Below are positions 37,334 through 45,801 of a DNA stretch of 64,000 nucleotides, in pieces; within the stretch, counting starts at the first letter, position 1; each line of letters begins with the position of its first letter. The DNA is taken from the NCBI GenBank assembly GCA_016719895.1, contig JADJYG010000001.1, positions 186,001-250,000 on the forward strand, written 5' to 3'. The DNA is from Saprospirales bacterium (lineage in GTDB: Bacteria; Bacteroidota; Bacteroidia; Chitinophagales; Saprospiraceae). The position numbers and the translations under genes are program-made. Below the pieces are notes generated by a model. That model saw nothing but the letters and a program-made list of their open reading frames with translations. It was not told where the DNA came from and made no database searches.

Positions 37334-38560
37334 ATGATTAAAGAATTGACTATAAAAAATTTCCGCAGTATCCGGGAGGCCACGCTCCAACTGGGCAGGC
37401 TTACCGTGCTCAACGGAGCCAACAACAGTGGAAAAAGCAGCGTATTGTATGCCCTGCAGGTGTTGAAGAATGTGGTCACGAATCCGAACCGGTCGGTAGG
37501 CGAGCTGTTGAATTTGGAATTTTTGAATTTAGGGGGCATTGAGGAGATTGAGTTTGGAAAGAAAAAAAATATCGAAACTCAAATTAGCATTGGTATCTAT
37601 GCTGAAAAAGTTGAAGACAATTACGCTAACGCAACCAGATTTTCTTGGTATTATGATTTGATGGCTGGAGCAGGACTTAGTATATCTGGAATTTACCCAT
37701 TTGAATTCGGGGGTATTATTACAGTAAGCTTTCCGTATCCCTTGAATAAAACTGAGAAAATAAGAGTGCAAAAGTCATTAATTGAAGGATTTGAATGGAA
37801 TGGCTTGAATGCAACTGAGTTCTATTCAAGCGGTGAAATTGAAACTGATTTAGAAGTGGGGGAATTATCAGAGCAAATTGAATTACCCATATTCGAACTC
37901 TCACACCTTGACGTAACTCCCACCCAACGTGGCTTCACCAAACCGATCTTCAACCAGGTGCCTATGAACGGCACCATTTACACGGAAGAAGAAATCGCCA
38001 CTCATCTCGCCATTGACAAAGCGCTCCAAGCCAAAGTCGCCCATTATTTTGAAAAAATAACCGGCAAACGATTCTCCGTTTCCATGGGGCCGGGCGGAGG
38101 TTTTTTCTATTTGCAAATCCGCGAACCGGACACGCCTTTCACCACGGAATTGGTCAATCAGGGCATGGGCGTGAACCAGATTTTGTTCCTGTTGGCCAAA
38201 ATCCTCTACGACAAAAACCATCTTATTTGCATTGACGAGCCGGAAATCCACCTCCACCCTGTACTTATCGAACAATTCGTCCGGGTATTGGTGGAGATTG
38301 CCCAAAAGGAAAACAAGCAATTTCTGTTTTCCACGCACAGCGAGCATTGGCTGATGTCGCTATTGGCGGAAGTATATGAGCGGCATTTATCGGCAGATGA
38401 TTTGAAAGTGTATTTCTTCCAAAAAGAAGGGATGGCAACGACTGTGGAATCCCAAAAAATTCTGGAAAATGGTCAGATAGAAGGCGGTTTAAAAAATTTC
38501 CTGGAGGCTCAGATGAGCCTCGCCAACCGTTTTTTTCCTGCCGAAACAAGCTCCGCCTGA
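37334..38560 (+). CDS. AAA-type (OLD/AAA15-like, DUF3696-like) ATPase
   Basis: The 408-residue product is an ABC-like ATPase: LTIKNFRSIREATLQLGRLT, Walker A in LNGANNSGKSSVLYALQ (residues about 25-41), signature region around TTELVNQGMGVNQILFLL, Walker B with catalytic Glu in HLICIDEPEIHLHP, and switch His in FLFSTHSEHW. The C-terminus (ILENGQIEGGLKNFLE) is like DUF3696 proteins. Such ATPases act as sensors in several anti-phage systems (for example PARIS and Gabija-like pairs). Residues about 70-195 (37560-37920) are much more AT-rich than both ends of the gene. The frame also allows TTG at 37325. The partner nuclease follows after 3 bp. Confidence 0.88.
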   Translation: MIKELTIKNFRSIREATLQLGRLTVLNGANNSGKSSVLYALQVLKNVVTNPNRSVGELLNLEFLNLGGIEEIEFGKKKNIETQISIGIYAEKVEDNYANATRFSWYYDLMAGAGLSISGIYPFEFGGIITVSFPYPLNKTEKIRVQKSLIEGFEWNGLNATEFYSSGEIETDLEVGELSEQIELPIFELSHLDVTPTQRGFTKPIFNQVPMNGTIYTEEEIATHLAIDKALQAKVAHYFEKITGKRFSVSMGPGGGFFYLQIREPDTPFTTELVNQGMGVNQILFLLAKILYDKNHLICIDEPEIHLHPVLIEQFVRVLVEIAQKENKQFLFSTHSEHWLMSLLAEVYERHLSADDLKVYFFQKEGMATTVESQKILENGQIEGGLKNFLEAQMSLANRFFPAETSSA

Positions 38561-38563
38561 TGC

Positions 38564-39046
38564 ATGGAATTCGTCATTAACGAATGGTATCTGGATTGGC
38601 ACCGTCCCGATACTAGTCTTGAAAACCAGGAAATGGCGCGAAAATTTTTAAACTGGCTACTGGCGAGTGAGCACCGGATCGTTCTGTTGCGCGGAAGCCC
38701 ATTTCACCAAAAATTGAACGATTACCGGCGAAGGTTCGACTATTACCACATGTGCCGGATTTACCTGAAATTATTCATCAGTCAGATTTTCGAAGACCCA
38801 GCCAAATGCCGTATCCTTGAATACGCTCCGCCCTTGTCTTCAGAGATTGTAGCGTTTTTGCAAAGACCTGTCGCCCCACCGCTAACAAATTTTGAAAGCG
38901 ATCGCTATCTTTTTGAATCCGCCGAAGCTACCCGGGAAAAAACAATTGTAACAACGGATGATAAGCTGATGCTGCACTTTGCAAACAATGGGCATTTTTA
39001 TCTGATGAGCGTCGAAGATTTTTTCTCAAATTATAACATCCTGTAA
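38564..39046 (+). CDS. PIN-like nuclease candidate paired with the ATPase
   Basis: The 160-residue product starts 3 bp after the ATPase stop. It shows a PIN-like order of acidic sites: an N-terminal strand EFVINEWYLDW (Glu where PIN has Asp), a middle acidic region, and the C-terminal FESDRYLFESAEATREKTIV followed by TTDDKL, the usual D...A.......TxD pattern. The N-terminal site is not canonical, so catalytic ability is uncertain. PIN domains are Mg-dependent RNases. The tight pair suggests an ATP-driven sensor plus effector. I do not recognise a named family. Confidence 0.55.
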   Translation: MEFVINEWYLDWHRPDTSLENQEMARKFLNWLLASEHRIVLLRGSPFHQKLNDYRRRFDYYHMCRIYLKLFISQIFEDPAKCRILEYAPPLSSEIVAFLQRPVAPPLTNFESDRYLFESAEATREKTIVTTDDKLMLHFANNGHFYLMSVEDFFSNYNIL

Positions 39047-39067
39047 AACAAAGGGCCAATTTCAACC

Positions 39068-39757
39068 ATGCGCATTTTACTTGTCGAAGACGAAGAATCC
39101 ATCCGCGAAGCCCTGCGGCTCAACCTGGAAATGGAAGGCTACGAAGTTGTTGCCACCGGCAACGGCAAAAAAGCACTGGAATACATCGGCGGCCAGCATT
39201 TCGACCTCCTGCTGCTTGATGTCATGCTGCCGGAAGTGGACGGCTTCAGCATCACAGAGCAGGTGCGGTTGTCCAACAACGAGGTGCCAATCCTGTTGCT
39301 GACGGCCAAGGACATGCCTCAGGACCGCATCGCCGGCCTGAAAAAGGGCGCCGACGATTACCTGACCAAACCGTTCAACCTGGAAGAATTGCTGCTGCGG
39401 GTGGGCAACCTGCTGCGCCGCAGCCAGCGAGTGAAAGGCGAAGCGCCGGAACTGTTCGAGTTTGGAAAAAACCGGGTCAACTTCGACACCTACGAGGCCA
39501 CTACCTGGCGCGGCGAAGCCATCGCGCTGACCAAAAAAGAGGCAATGTTGCTCAAATTGCTGGTCGAACGCAAAAACGAGGTGGTAAGCCGCAACCAGAT
39601 TCTGCAGGCAGTTTGGGGCTACGACGTCTTTCCCAGCACCCGCACGATCGACAATTTTATCCTTGCTTTCCGCAAATACTTCGAAGAAGAACCCAAACAA
39701 CCCCGGTATTTTCATTCGATCCGGGGGGTTGGGTATAAGTTTACGTGGGGGGGGTGA
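39068..39757 (+). CDS. OmpR/PhoB-type response regulator
   Basis: The 229-residue product has a receiver domain (ILLVEDEESIREALRL with acidic pocket EDE, phospho-Asp in LLLLDVMLPEVDGF, switch Thr in LLLTAKD, Lys in DDYLTKPFNLEEL) and a C-terminal winged helix (ALTKKEAMLLKLLVERKNEV, VWGYDVFPSTRTIDNFI, RGVGYKFTW). It controls unknown genes. No histidine kinase is adjacent, so its sensor lies elsewhere. It is 21 bp from the PIN-like gene, but the composition of this gene is host-like, so the closeness may be accidental. Confidence 0.93.
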   Translation: MRILLVEDEESIREALRLNLEMEGYEVVATGNGKKALEYIGGQHFDLLLLDVMLPEVDGFSITEQVRLSNNEVPILLLTAKDMPQDRIAGLKKGADDYLTKPFNLEELLLRVGNLLRRSQRVKGEAPELFEFGKNRVNFDTYEATTWRGEAIALTKKEAMLLKLLVERKNEVVSRNQILQAVWGYDVFPSTRTIDNFILAFRKYFEEEPKQPRYFHSIRGVGYKFTWGG

Positions 39758-39760
39758 AGT

Positions 39761-39955
39761 TTACTCCTCGATTTTTCCCACTGCATCCTCCGTCGCCCGC
39801 AGCCGCTCGCGGCAAAACCGGATCAATTCCCGCGCTCGTTCAATTTTGGCAGCCAGGTCATCAATACCGATCGTTTCGCCCTGCAAACCGGCCACGATTT
39901 GTTGCAATTCGGCATAAGCCGATTCATAGTTGAGCGACTCCTCTTGTTTTTTCAT
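39761..39955 (-). CDS. xseB: Exodeoxyribonuclease VII small subunit
   Basis: The 64-residue product is a typical XseB: LNYESAYAELQQIVAGLQ, then GIDDLAAKIERARELIRFCR, both amphipathic helices. It is the accessory subunit of ExoVII, a nuclease of single-stranded DNA. Its start overlaps the stop of the upstream SET gene by 4 bp, so the two are translationally coupled. The large subunit gene (xseA) is not in this window near it. The 3' end is 4 bp from the response regulator stop on the other strand. Confidence 0.9.
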   Translation of the reverse strand: MKKQEESLNYESAYAELQQIVAGLQGETIGIDDLAAKIERARELIRFCRERLRATEDAVGKIEE

Positions 39956-40338
39956 GGTTCAAACCAAACTTTAGCGCGGTTATCCGGCGAGCCGTTGTAA
40001 TTGACCAATAGCTCTTCGCCGGGTGCAATATCACGCAAAGCATAAATATCGATGGTCTTATTTTCAAAATCCATTCCGTAGTCGGCATTGGGTTCGTACG
40101 AATGGTTGTACAAAGATCCGTAACCCAACGCCAGGGCGTACCATTCGCCGTTTGTGCCCCAATCGAAATAATAATCGTCCAGGAGGGTCTGCCGGACGTG
40201 TGCCAGTTGCGCCTTCGGAAATAACAACACCGGGCAAATCTCGATAACCGCGCCTTCCGCTATTGGTCCGGCAGCAAAAACACCTATGCCGTGTACATCG
40301 GATGGCGCAAAAAATATCGGTGCGTTTTGAAGACTCAT
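39952..40338 (-). CDS. SET-domain protein
   Basis: The 128-residue product is a minimal SET domain: FFAPSDVHGIGVFAAGPIAE, DYYFDWGTNGEWYALALGYG, the NHSYEPNADY motif and DIAPGEELLVNYNG. SET proteins methylate lysine with AdoMet; small bacterial ones have few known targets. The start at 40338 is chosen because the longer frame reads the glycine-rich tail of the neighbouring gene in the wrong frame. It couples with xseB through ATGA and lies 43 bp after the TPM gene. Confidence 0.85.
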   Translation of the reverse strand: MSLQNAPIFFAPSDVHGIGVFAAGPIAEGAVIEICPVLLFPKAQLAHVRQTLLDDYYFDWGTNGEWYALALGYGSLYNHSYEPNADYGMDFENKTIDIYALRDIAPGEELLVNYNGSPDNRAKVWFEP

Positions 40339-40381
40339 GTTTTTAATGCGGGCAATGGGATCAATAAGGTTAATGGGTAAC

Positions 40382-41242
40382 TCACCAGTCCCCGCCGGCG
40401 CCGCCGCCGCCAAAACTCCCGCCGCCGAAGCCGCCGCCGCCAAAACCGCCGCCGCCGCCACCACCACCACCGAATCCGCCGCCACCACTCCCCCAGCCGC
40501 CGCCGAAACCGCCGCCGCCCCACCAGTCGTCGCCGCGCCGCCGGTGCTGCGGTCCGGCGCCGGAGATGAGCGTACCACGCCGGGCAGCCCGCGATACCAG
40601 CACGATAAAGAGCACCATGACAAACAGGAATATGATCAAAAAGACCCACCCCGGCACGTTTTCCTGCGCCTCGCCGGGCTCCGCTTGAAATTCGCCGGAC
40701 AAGGCTTGTATGATGGCGTCCAAACCGGCGTCGATACCGGCGAAATACTGTTGCTGACGAAAATAAGGCGCCATGGTATTCCGGACGATCTGGCCGGCAG
40801 TGATATCGGGCAAGGCGCCTTCCGCGCCGTAGCCGGTGGCGATAAAAATGCCCCGGTCCGGCGGTTCCGACTTGATGAGCACCACCACACCGTTGTTTTT
40901 ACTCTTGCGGCCGATCCCCCAGCGGTTACCCAGCTCGAAGGCATAAGACGCTTTGTCGTAATCGCCGATATCCGGACGGATCATCACTACGATTTGCGTG
41001 GAGGTGGTGTCGGCATACCGCTGCAATTTATCCTCCAGGGTCGCTTTTTCCTGCGCCGACAACCACCCCGAATAATCATGCACATACACGGCCGGATCGG
41101 GTTTTTCCGGAAAAACATCCTGTGCCTCCACCCCGCCGGCCCACAGAAAGGACAGGGCCAGCAGCAGCAACCGTCCACCCCCGAGCTGTCGGGACAGGCC
41201 GTCCACCGTCCACCGTCCACCGTCAACCGTAAATAATCTCAT
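40382..41242 (-). CDS. TPM-domain protein with glycine-rich tail
   Basis: From MRLFTVDGG (41242), 286 residues: a signal peptide (LLLLALSFLWAGGVEAQ), a TPM domain (YVHDYSGWLSAQEKATLEDK, STQIVVMIRPDIGDYDK, SYAFELGNRWGIGRKSKNNG, GVVVLIK, YGAEGALPDI), a membrane helix (FLIIFLFVMVLFIVLV) and a C-terminal tail of Gly with some Ser, Phe and Trp. This is the YgcG-like layout. The early residues (TVDGGRWTVDG) derive from a heptamer repeat in the DNA, so the true start may be just inside it. The gene overlaps the end of the next TPM gene. Role unknown; it is found with LemA. Confidence 0.85.
   Translation of the reverse strand: MRLFTVDGGRWTVDGLSRQLGGGRLLLLALSFLWAGGVEAQDVFPEKPDPAVYVHDYSGWLSAQEKATLEDKLQRYADTTSTQIVVMIRPDIGDYDKASYAFELGNRWGIGRKSKNNGVVVLIKSEPPDRGIFIATGYGAEGALPDITAGQIVRNTMAPYFRQQQYFAGIDAGLDAIIQALSGEFQAEPGEAQENVPGWVFLIIFLFVMVLFIVLVSRAARRGTLISGAGPQHRRRGDDWWGGGGFGGGWGSGGGGFGGGGGGGGGFGGGGFGGGSFGGGGAGGDW
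41199..41230. repeat. Heptamer tandem repeat (CCGTCCA), about four copies
   Basis: CCGTCCA repeats three times exactly and once as CCGTCAA from 41199 to 41226, with a further partial copy. It lies at the junction of two overlapping genes and encodes TVDGGRWTVDG in the downstream gene's first residues. Similar tracts are common between genes in Bacteroidota. Confidence 0.8.
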
Positions 41243-41675
41243 CGGGTAGTTCATTTTCGTTGTCATCCGGGTCTGCCGGAAAATTCTGTTTCAGCTGGTC
41301 GCCTATCTGTGCAATGACCAGGCAAATACCTGTACAGGCCTGTTCTTTTTGCAAATGCGTTTTTAATAGTTCTTTTTCCGCATCCCAAAACTGGAAGCCT
41401 ACGCGCTGGTGAATACCCGAATCGCCCCAAATAGCAAACACGCGCGACTTCTCCGCCACGTAAATCAACACGGCATTGCGCTGCCGGGTGTTGAACATGC
41501 CGAACAACTGGAACAACTCCGACGCGCGGTCCACCGGATGTTCGCGGTCGCAAAAATCTTCCACGTACAGCCGGACTTCGCCGCTGGTCAGCTGTTCCAC
41601 CGAACGGATGGCTTCCTGGATGCGGGCTTCTTCTTCCTGGGTGAACAACATCTTTTGGCGAGTGTTAAGCGTCAA
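41223..41675 (-). CDS. TPM-domain protein, cytoplasmic
   Basis: The 150-residue product is a TPM-domain protein without signal peptide: LFTQEEEARIQEAIRSVEQL, SGEVRLYVEDFC, HPVDRASELFQLFGMFNTRQ, RNAVLIYVAEKSRVFAIWGD and SGIHQRVGFQFWD. Its start overlaps the lemA stop by 4 bp (ATGA), and it overlaps the next TPM gene. In many Bacteroidota, lemA is followed by two TPM genes in this order. The molecular function is unknown. Confidence 0.9.
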   Translation of the reverse strand: MTLNTRQKMLFTQEEEARIQEAIRSVEQLTSGEVRLYVEDFCDREHPVDRASELFQLFGMFNTRQRNAVLIYVAEKSRVFAIWGDSGIHQRVGFQFWDAEKELLKTHLQKEQACTGICLVIAQIGDQLKQNFPADPDDNENELPDEIIYG

Positions 41676-42262
41676 AATTCAACCTTCGGTGCATTTTCCG
41701 AGCCGGCGGCCGCCTGGAAGTAGCCCCGCGGCGAGAACCCGAATATACCCGCATACAAGTTGGTGGGGAAGCGCCGGATAAACGTATTGTACTCGTTCAC
41801 CGAAGTATTAAAATTGCGCCGTTCCACGGATATGCGGTTTTCGGTCCCTTCCAGTTGTTTTTGCAGGTCGAGAAAGTTTTCATTGGCCTTCAGGTTGGGA
41901 TAGCTCTCCGCCACGGCCAAAAGCCGGCTCAGGGCGCCGCTCAGCCCGGCTTGTGCCTGCTCGAACCGCTGGATATTTTCCGGAGTGAGGTTATCGGCAT
42001 TAATCGTCACTTTTGTGGCGTTGGCGCGGGCCTGCACCACGGCTTCGAGGGTCGAGCGCTCGAAGTCGGCATACCCTTTTACCGTGTTGACCAGATTCGG
42101 GATCAGGTCGGCGCGGCGCTGGTACTGGTTTTCCACCTGTGACCAGGCTTTTTTCACTTCTTCATCCTTTTTTACAGCGGTATTGTACGAACCGCACATG
42201 TTAAAAACCAGCAATAACAGTACCCCGACAAGGATCAGGGGTATCAAATTCCGGATGTTCAT
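41672..42262 (-). CDS. lemA: LemA family protein
   Basis: The 196-residue product has an N-terminal membrane helix (LIPLILVGVLLLLVFNMCGS, with a possible lipidation cysteine at C23) and the LemA coiled domain: YNTAVKKDEEVKKAWSQVEN, QYQRRADLIPNLVNTVKGYA, AESYPNLKANENFLDLQKQL and FNTSVNEYNTFIRRFP. It faces outside the cell. It leads a run of LemA and TPM genes with overlapping ends, possibly continuing to the SET gene and xseB. Confidence 0.95.
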   Translation of the reverse strand: MNIRNLIPLILVGVLLLLVFNMCGSYNTAVKKDEEVKKAWSQVENQYQRRADLIPNLVNTVKGYADFERSTLEAVVQARANATKVTINADNLTPENIQRFEQAQAGLSGALSRLLAVAESYPNLKANENFLDLQKQLEGTENRISVERRNFNTSVNEYNTFIRRFPTNLYAGIFGFSPRGYFQAAAGSENAPKVEF

Positions 42263-42376
42263 GATAATGTTTTGATTGTGAAAGGTTTGATTTCATCGCC
42301 GTGCCTGCGCAGCCTTGTGCGCTTGCACCTGGCGAAGGTACTTTTTGTCCTTGAAACAGCGGAACTGCAGCAGTGT

Positions 42377-43147
42377 TTATTTTTCAGGCAAACCGCCGTT
42401 CCGGCCCGTCAGCAAGGCTGCCAGGATACCCGCTGCCACGGCGGCGTTGAGGGATTCGGCCCGGCTGCCCGGCGCGCGTGGTATGGTCAGCCGGTGGGTC
42501 AGCAGGCGCTCGGTTTCCGGGCGGATACCGCTGCCTTCATTGCCGATCACCAGCAGCCCGCGGGTGGGCAAGGCTGAATCCAGCACGTTTACGCCGTCCA
42601 GCACCGCGCCCATTACGGGAAGCCCGGGAGTCGTCGCTGCCAACACGGCCAATTCCATCCCGGCAACCGGCATGCGCAAAACAGCGCCCATACTGGCCTG
42701 TACGACCTTGGGGCTGTAGGCGTCCGCGCAATCGGCCGAACAATACACTGCTGAAAAGCCGAACCAGTCGGCGATGCGCAAAACAGCGCCCAGGTTGCCC
42801 GGGTCGCGCAGCCCATCGAGGTAGAAGGACATGCCGTCGAACGAAGCGCCGGGGTTGGGCTCCGGCAATTCCGCCACGGCGAGCACCTGTTGGGGGGTGG
42901 CAAGCGCGGATATTTTTTTAAGCTCCGCTTCGGTCACCGGGTTAAAGATTGAATAGAACGGCGCCAGCGCGGCAGCATTTCCTTCCGCCCAACGTTCCAG
43001 CCCGTATACTGCCGCTACCCGTATGCGCGTTTGGGCAAATAGTTCAGCGACCATTTTCCCGCCTTCCAACGTGAATTTTCGATACTTTTGCCGATATTTC
43101 TTCACTTGGAGTGCCGTCAAAAATTTGAGTTGGCTGGCCGATAACAT
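42377..43147 (-). CDS. SpoU-family RNA 2'-O-methyltransferase
   Basis: The 256-residue product has an N-terminal RNA-binding domain and a trefoil-knot SPOUT domain: MSFYLDGLRDPGNLGAVLRI (motif 1), LLVIGNEGSGIRPE (motif 2) and LTIPRAPGSRAESLNAAVAA (motif 3). It transfers a methyl from AdoMet to a ribose of rRNA or tRNA, like TrmH/RlmB/TsnR proteins; the target cannot be read from sequence. It starts 58 bp from the divergent outer-membrane protein gene. Confidence 0.9.
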   Translation of the reverse strand: MLSASQLKFLTALQVKKYRQKYRKFTLEGGKMVAELFAQTRIRVAAVYGLERWAEGNAAALAPFYSIFNPVTEAELKKISALATPQQVLAVAELPEPNPGASFDGMSFYLDGLRDPGNLGAVLRIADWFGFSAVYCSADCADAYSPKVVQASMGAVLRMPVAGMELAVLAATTPGLPVMGAVLDGVNVLDSALPTRGLLVIGNEGSGIRPETERLLTHRLTIPRAPGSRAESLNAAVAAGILAALLTGRNGGLPEK

Positions 43148-43205
43148 AAAGGGATATTTAACAGACGTGTTTATCTTCTGGCGCTTTTTTGTTCAGCAGT
43201 TTTCT

Positions 43206-45698
43206 ATGCGATTTCACGTGCGGCACATTCAACTTTGCAAAAAATCTGGTTCACACCCCGGCGCCGTGGCGCTGGCGCCGTCGGTCATTGTAGCCCTGGC
43301 TGTCCTGCTTTCCTCCTGCAATGTTACGAAGCATCTGGACAAGCGCCAAGGACAACCCTTGCTTCAAAAAAACAGCCTCGAGCTCAAAAGCGAAAAACCG
43401 CTGCCGCTCGACGTCCGTACCCCCCTCCAATACGAACTCACCGCCTTGTTCCGGCAAAAACCGAACGAACGCAGTATCCTGGCGTTCCGGACGCCCGCCC
43501 GCCTGTGGTTTTATTTCCGGTATAAAGACAAGAAGTCGAAACTGGCCAAGTGGGTTATGGAAAAAATTGCCGAACCGCCGGCACTCTTCGACGAAGACAT
43601 GGCGATCCGGACCTCCACAAACCTCCAGAATTACATGCGCCAACGGGGCTATTTCAAGGCCCAAAGCGCGTATGAGGTCCGGTTTTTCGACACGAAATAT
43701 TATTACGGCGACGACCTGTATTTTGACCCCCGTGCAGACTCGCTGTCAGTCCAGTCGAACGCTGCGGTGACGTACACCCTCCAGTTGGGACCGCAATATC
43801 GCATCGATACGGTGAAATTCATCAGCCGCGACACGAACGTGCTCGGCATTCTGCAGGCAACCGCCGGCCGTTCGATGTTAAAAACGGGCGGCGCGCTCGA
43901 CGGACGCAGTTTTGAGGCGGAAAAACTGCGCATCACGGCGGCGTTAAAAAACAGGGGGTATGCTTTTTTTATCCCCAACTTCGTGGAATTTACCGGCGAC
44001 AGCACCGGGTCAAGAGCCAATGTCATCGCCGAAGTGTTGATGCCCAACGACTCTACCCTGCACCAAACCTATATGATCGGCAATGTCGCCGTGTTTTCCG
44101 ACCTGGTACCCAACCTGTCCGGTATCCGGCAGGACACCACGATCGACGGCATCTATTTTGCCACCTCCGACCCCAGGTTCGAAATACGGCCCGACAAACT
44201 GGTCAAAGCCATTGCCATCCGCCCGGGCGCCCTGTTCCGGCAGGATGACTTTGATAAAACCGCGCAGAATCTGAACGCCTTGGGGATATTCCGCTTCGTG
44301 TCGGTAAGGCCTGTGCAGGACTCCATACAGCCGGGTATTGTCGACGTGGCCATTTCCTTTGCGCTAAACACCCGTTTTTCCACTGGCTACGACCTGGACC
44401 TCAACTCCTCCACCAATTCCGGCAGCGACCTGAGCGGGCGCTTACTGGGCGTTTCGGGGAGCGTATCGGCCATAAACCGCAACCTGTTGCACGGCGCGGA
44501 AAACATCCGAACCGACCTGGCCTACAGCCTGGAGTTTGACCTGGCGCCCCGGCGAAGCAGCCTGATTTTTTCGCAGGAATTCAAATTTCAGAACGAGCTG
44601 ATCATCCCCCAATATTTCGATTACCTGCACCTGTGGCGCCGCCTCGACCGCTGGCGCCTGATCACCTCCGAATTTTACGAACACCTGCGCAACAACGGCC
44701 AGGTGCGGATCGGGTTGAACTACAACTACCTGGACCTGCGCGGGTTTTATGTGTACAACCTGTTCAACGCCTCGTTCGGTTATATGGTGCGTTCCGACGC
44801 CGAGCACCAGTATAGCTTCGACAACATCGGTATCGATATCCTGCGGCCCAAACTGCAACCCCGCTTCGAAACCATTTTCGGCCAGAATGAGTTTTTGAAG
44901 CGCAGTTTCGGCAACCAGCTATTCACCGGCTTTTTTCTCCGGTCGTTCACCTACACCTTTTCCAGCCGGCAAAATGCGTTTGGCGAGCGCTGGTTTTTCC
45001 GGCTGAATACCGAGGTGTCGGGGCTGGAAGAATTGGTCCTCAACCGCCTGTGGGCTATTCCCTTCGGGAAACAGACCTGGACGATCTCCGACCTGGATTT
45101 TTCCAAATACGTACGCCTCGACGTGAACGGCAGCTACTCCCGCGAATTCACCCGCGACCTGACGGCGATCGTCCGGCTGGGCGCAGGCTTTGCCACGCCA
45201 TACGGCGATACCCGGGGGGTGCCGTATGTCAAACAGTTTTTTGTCGGCGGGCCATCCAGCATACGCGCCTGGCGTATCCGGGAACTGGGCCCGGGCGGTT
45301 ATGTGCAATCAGACACCAGCTGCAATTGTCCGGTAGAAGGCGTGCAGCCCTTTTACCAGGCGGCAGATTTCCGCTTCGAGTTCAACGGCGAGCTGCGTTT
45401 TCCCTTGTTCTGGTGGATCAAGGGCGCCGTTTTTATCGACGGCGGCAACGTATGGACGGTCAAACCGGACCCCGGCCGGCCCAAAGCCCAGCTGGGCTGG
45501 GGCTCCTACAAAAATATTGCCATCGGTACCGGCTTCGGCCTGCGCTTCGATTTTGATTATTTCGTATTCCGCTTCGACTGGGGCCTCCGGCTCCGACGGC
45601 CCTACCGCACCGAGACCCAGGGATACTGGGTCGATTGGACCGGCACTTCCTGGAAAAACATCAGTAATTTCAACCTGGCGGTCGGATACCCGTTCTAG
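43206..45698 (+). CDS. BamA/TamA-family outer-membrane lipoprotein
   Basis: The 830-residue product begins MRFHVRHIQL and has a lipobox (VALAVLLSSCNVTKHL), then POTRA-like domains (about 100-390; PQYRIDTVKFISRD, IRPGALFRQDDFDKTAQNLN), and a C-terminal beta-barrel of about 400 residues (bacterial surface antigen family): GYDLDLNSSTNSGSDLSGRL, VRLDVNGSYSREFTRDL, FFVGGPSSIRAWRIRELGPG (the RGxx-like lid motif), LGWGSYKNIAIGTGFGLRFD and a final WKNISNFNLAVGYPF. It is likely to help assemble outer-membrane or translocate proteins, as BamA/TamA homologues do. The predicted lipid anchor on a barrel protein is known in Bacteroidota. The frame extends upstream to 43023 antisense to the methyltransferase; that part is not credible. 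Confidence 0.88.
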   Translation: MRFHVRHIQLCKKSGSHPGAVALAPSVIVALAVLLSSCNVTKHLDKRQGQPLLQKNSLELKSEKPLPLDVRTPLQYELTALFRQKPNERSILAFRTPARLWFYFRYKDKKSKLAKWVMEKIAEPPALFDEDMAIRTSTNLQNYMRQRGYFKAQSAYEVRFFDTKYYYGDDLYFDPRADSLSVQSNAAVTYTLQLGPQYRIDTVKFISRDTNVLGILQATAGRSMLKTGGALDGRSFEAEKLRITAALKNRGYAFFIPNFVEFTGDSTGSRANVIAEVLMPNDSTLHQTYMIGNVAVFSDLVPNLSGIRQDTTIDGIYFATSDPRFEIRPDKLVKAIAIRPGALFRQDDFDKTAQNLNALGIFRFVSVRPVQDSIQPGIVDVAISFALNTRFSTGYDLDLNSSTNSGSDLSGRLLGVSGSVSAINRNLLHGAENIRTDLAYSLEFDLAPRRSSLIFSQEFKFQNELIIPQYFDYLHLWRRLDRWRLITSEFYEHLRNNGQVRIGLNYNYLDLRGFYVYNLFNASFGYMVRSDAEHQYSFDNIGIDILRPKLQPRFETIFGQNEFLKRSFGNQLFTGFFLRSFTYTFSSRQNAFGERWFFRLNTEVSGLEELVLNRLWAIPFGKQTWTISDLDFSKYVRLDVNGSYSREFTRDLTAIVRLGAGFATPYGDTRGVPYVKQFFVGGPSSIRAWRIRELGPGGYVQSDTSCNCPVEGVQPFYQAADFRFEFNGELRFPLFWWIKGAVFIDGGNVWTVKPDPGRPKAQLGWGSYKNIAIGTGFGLRFDFDYFVFRFDWGLRLRRPYRTETQGYWVDWTGTSWKNISNFNLAVGYPF

Positions 45699-45801
45699 TG
45701 CCCCAACCACTGGTATGCCGGAAATCCCGCCGATTTCGTGCTGTGGAAACAAAAGAATATTGTGAACTTGCAGCGTTAAATTGCACACGATTTCAACCGT
45801 T

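Noticed and set aside
39952..40623. SET protein with a long Ala/Gly/Val-rich N-terminus
   Set aside because: That extension is the glycine-repeat tail of the neighbouring TPM gene read in another frame; ATG at 40338 is the natural start.
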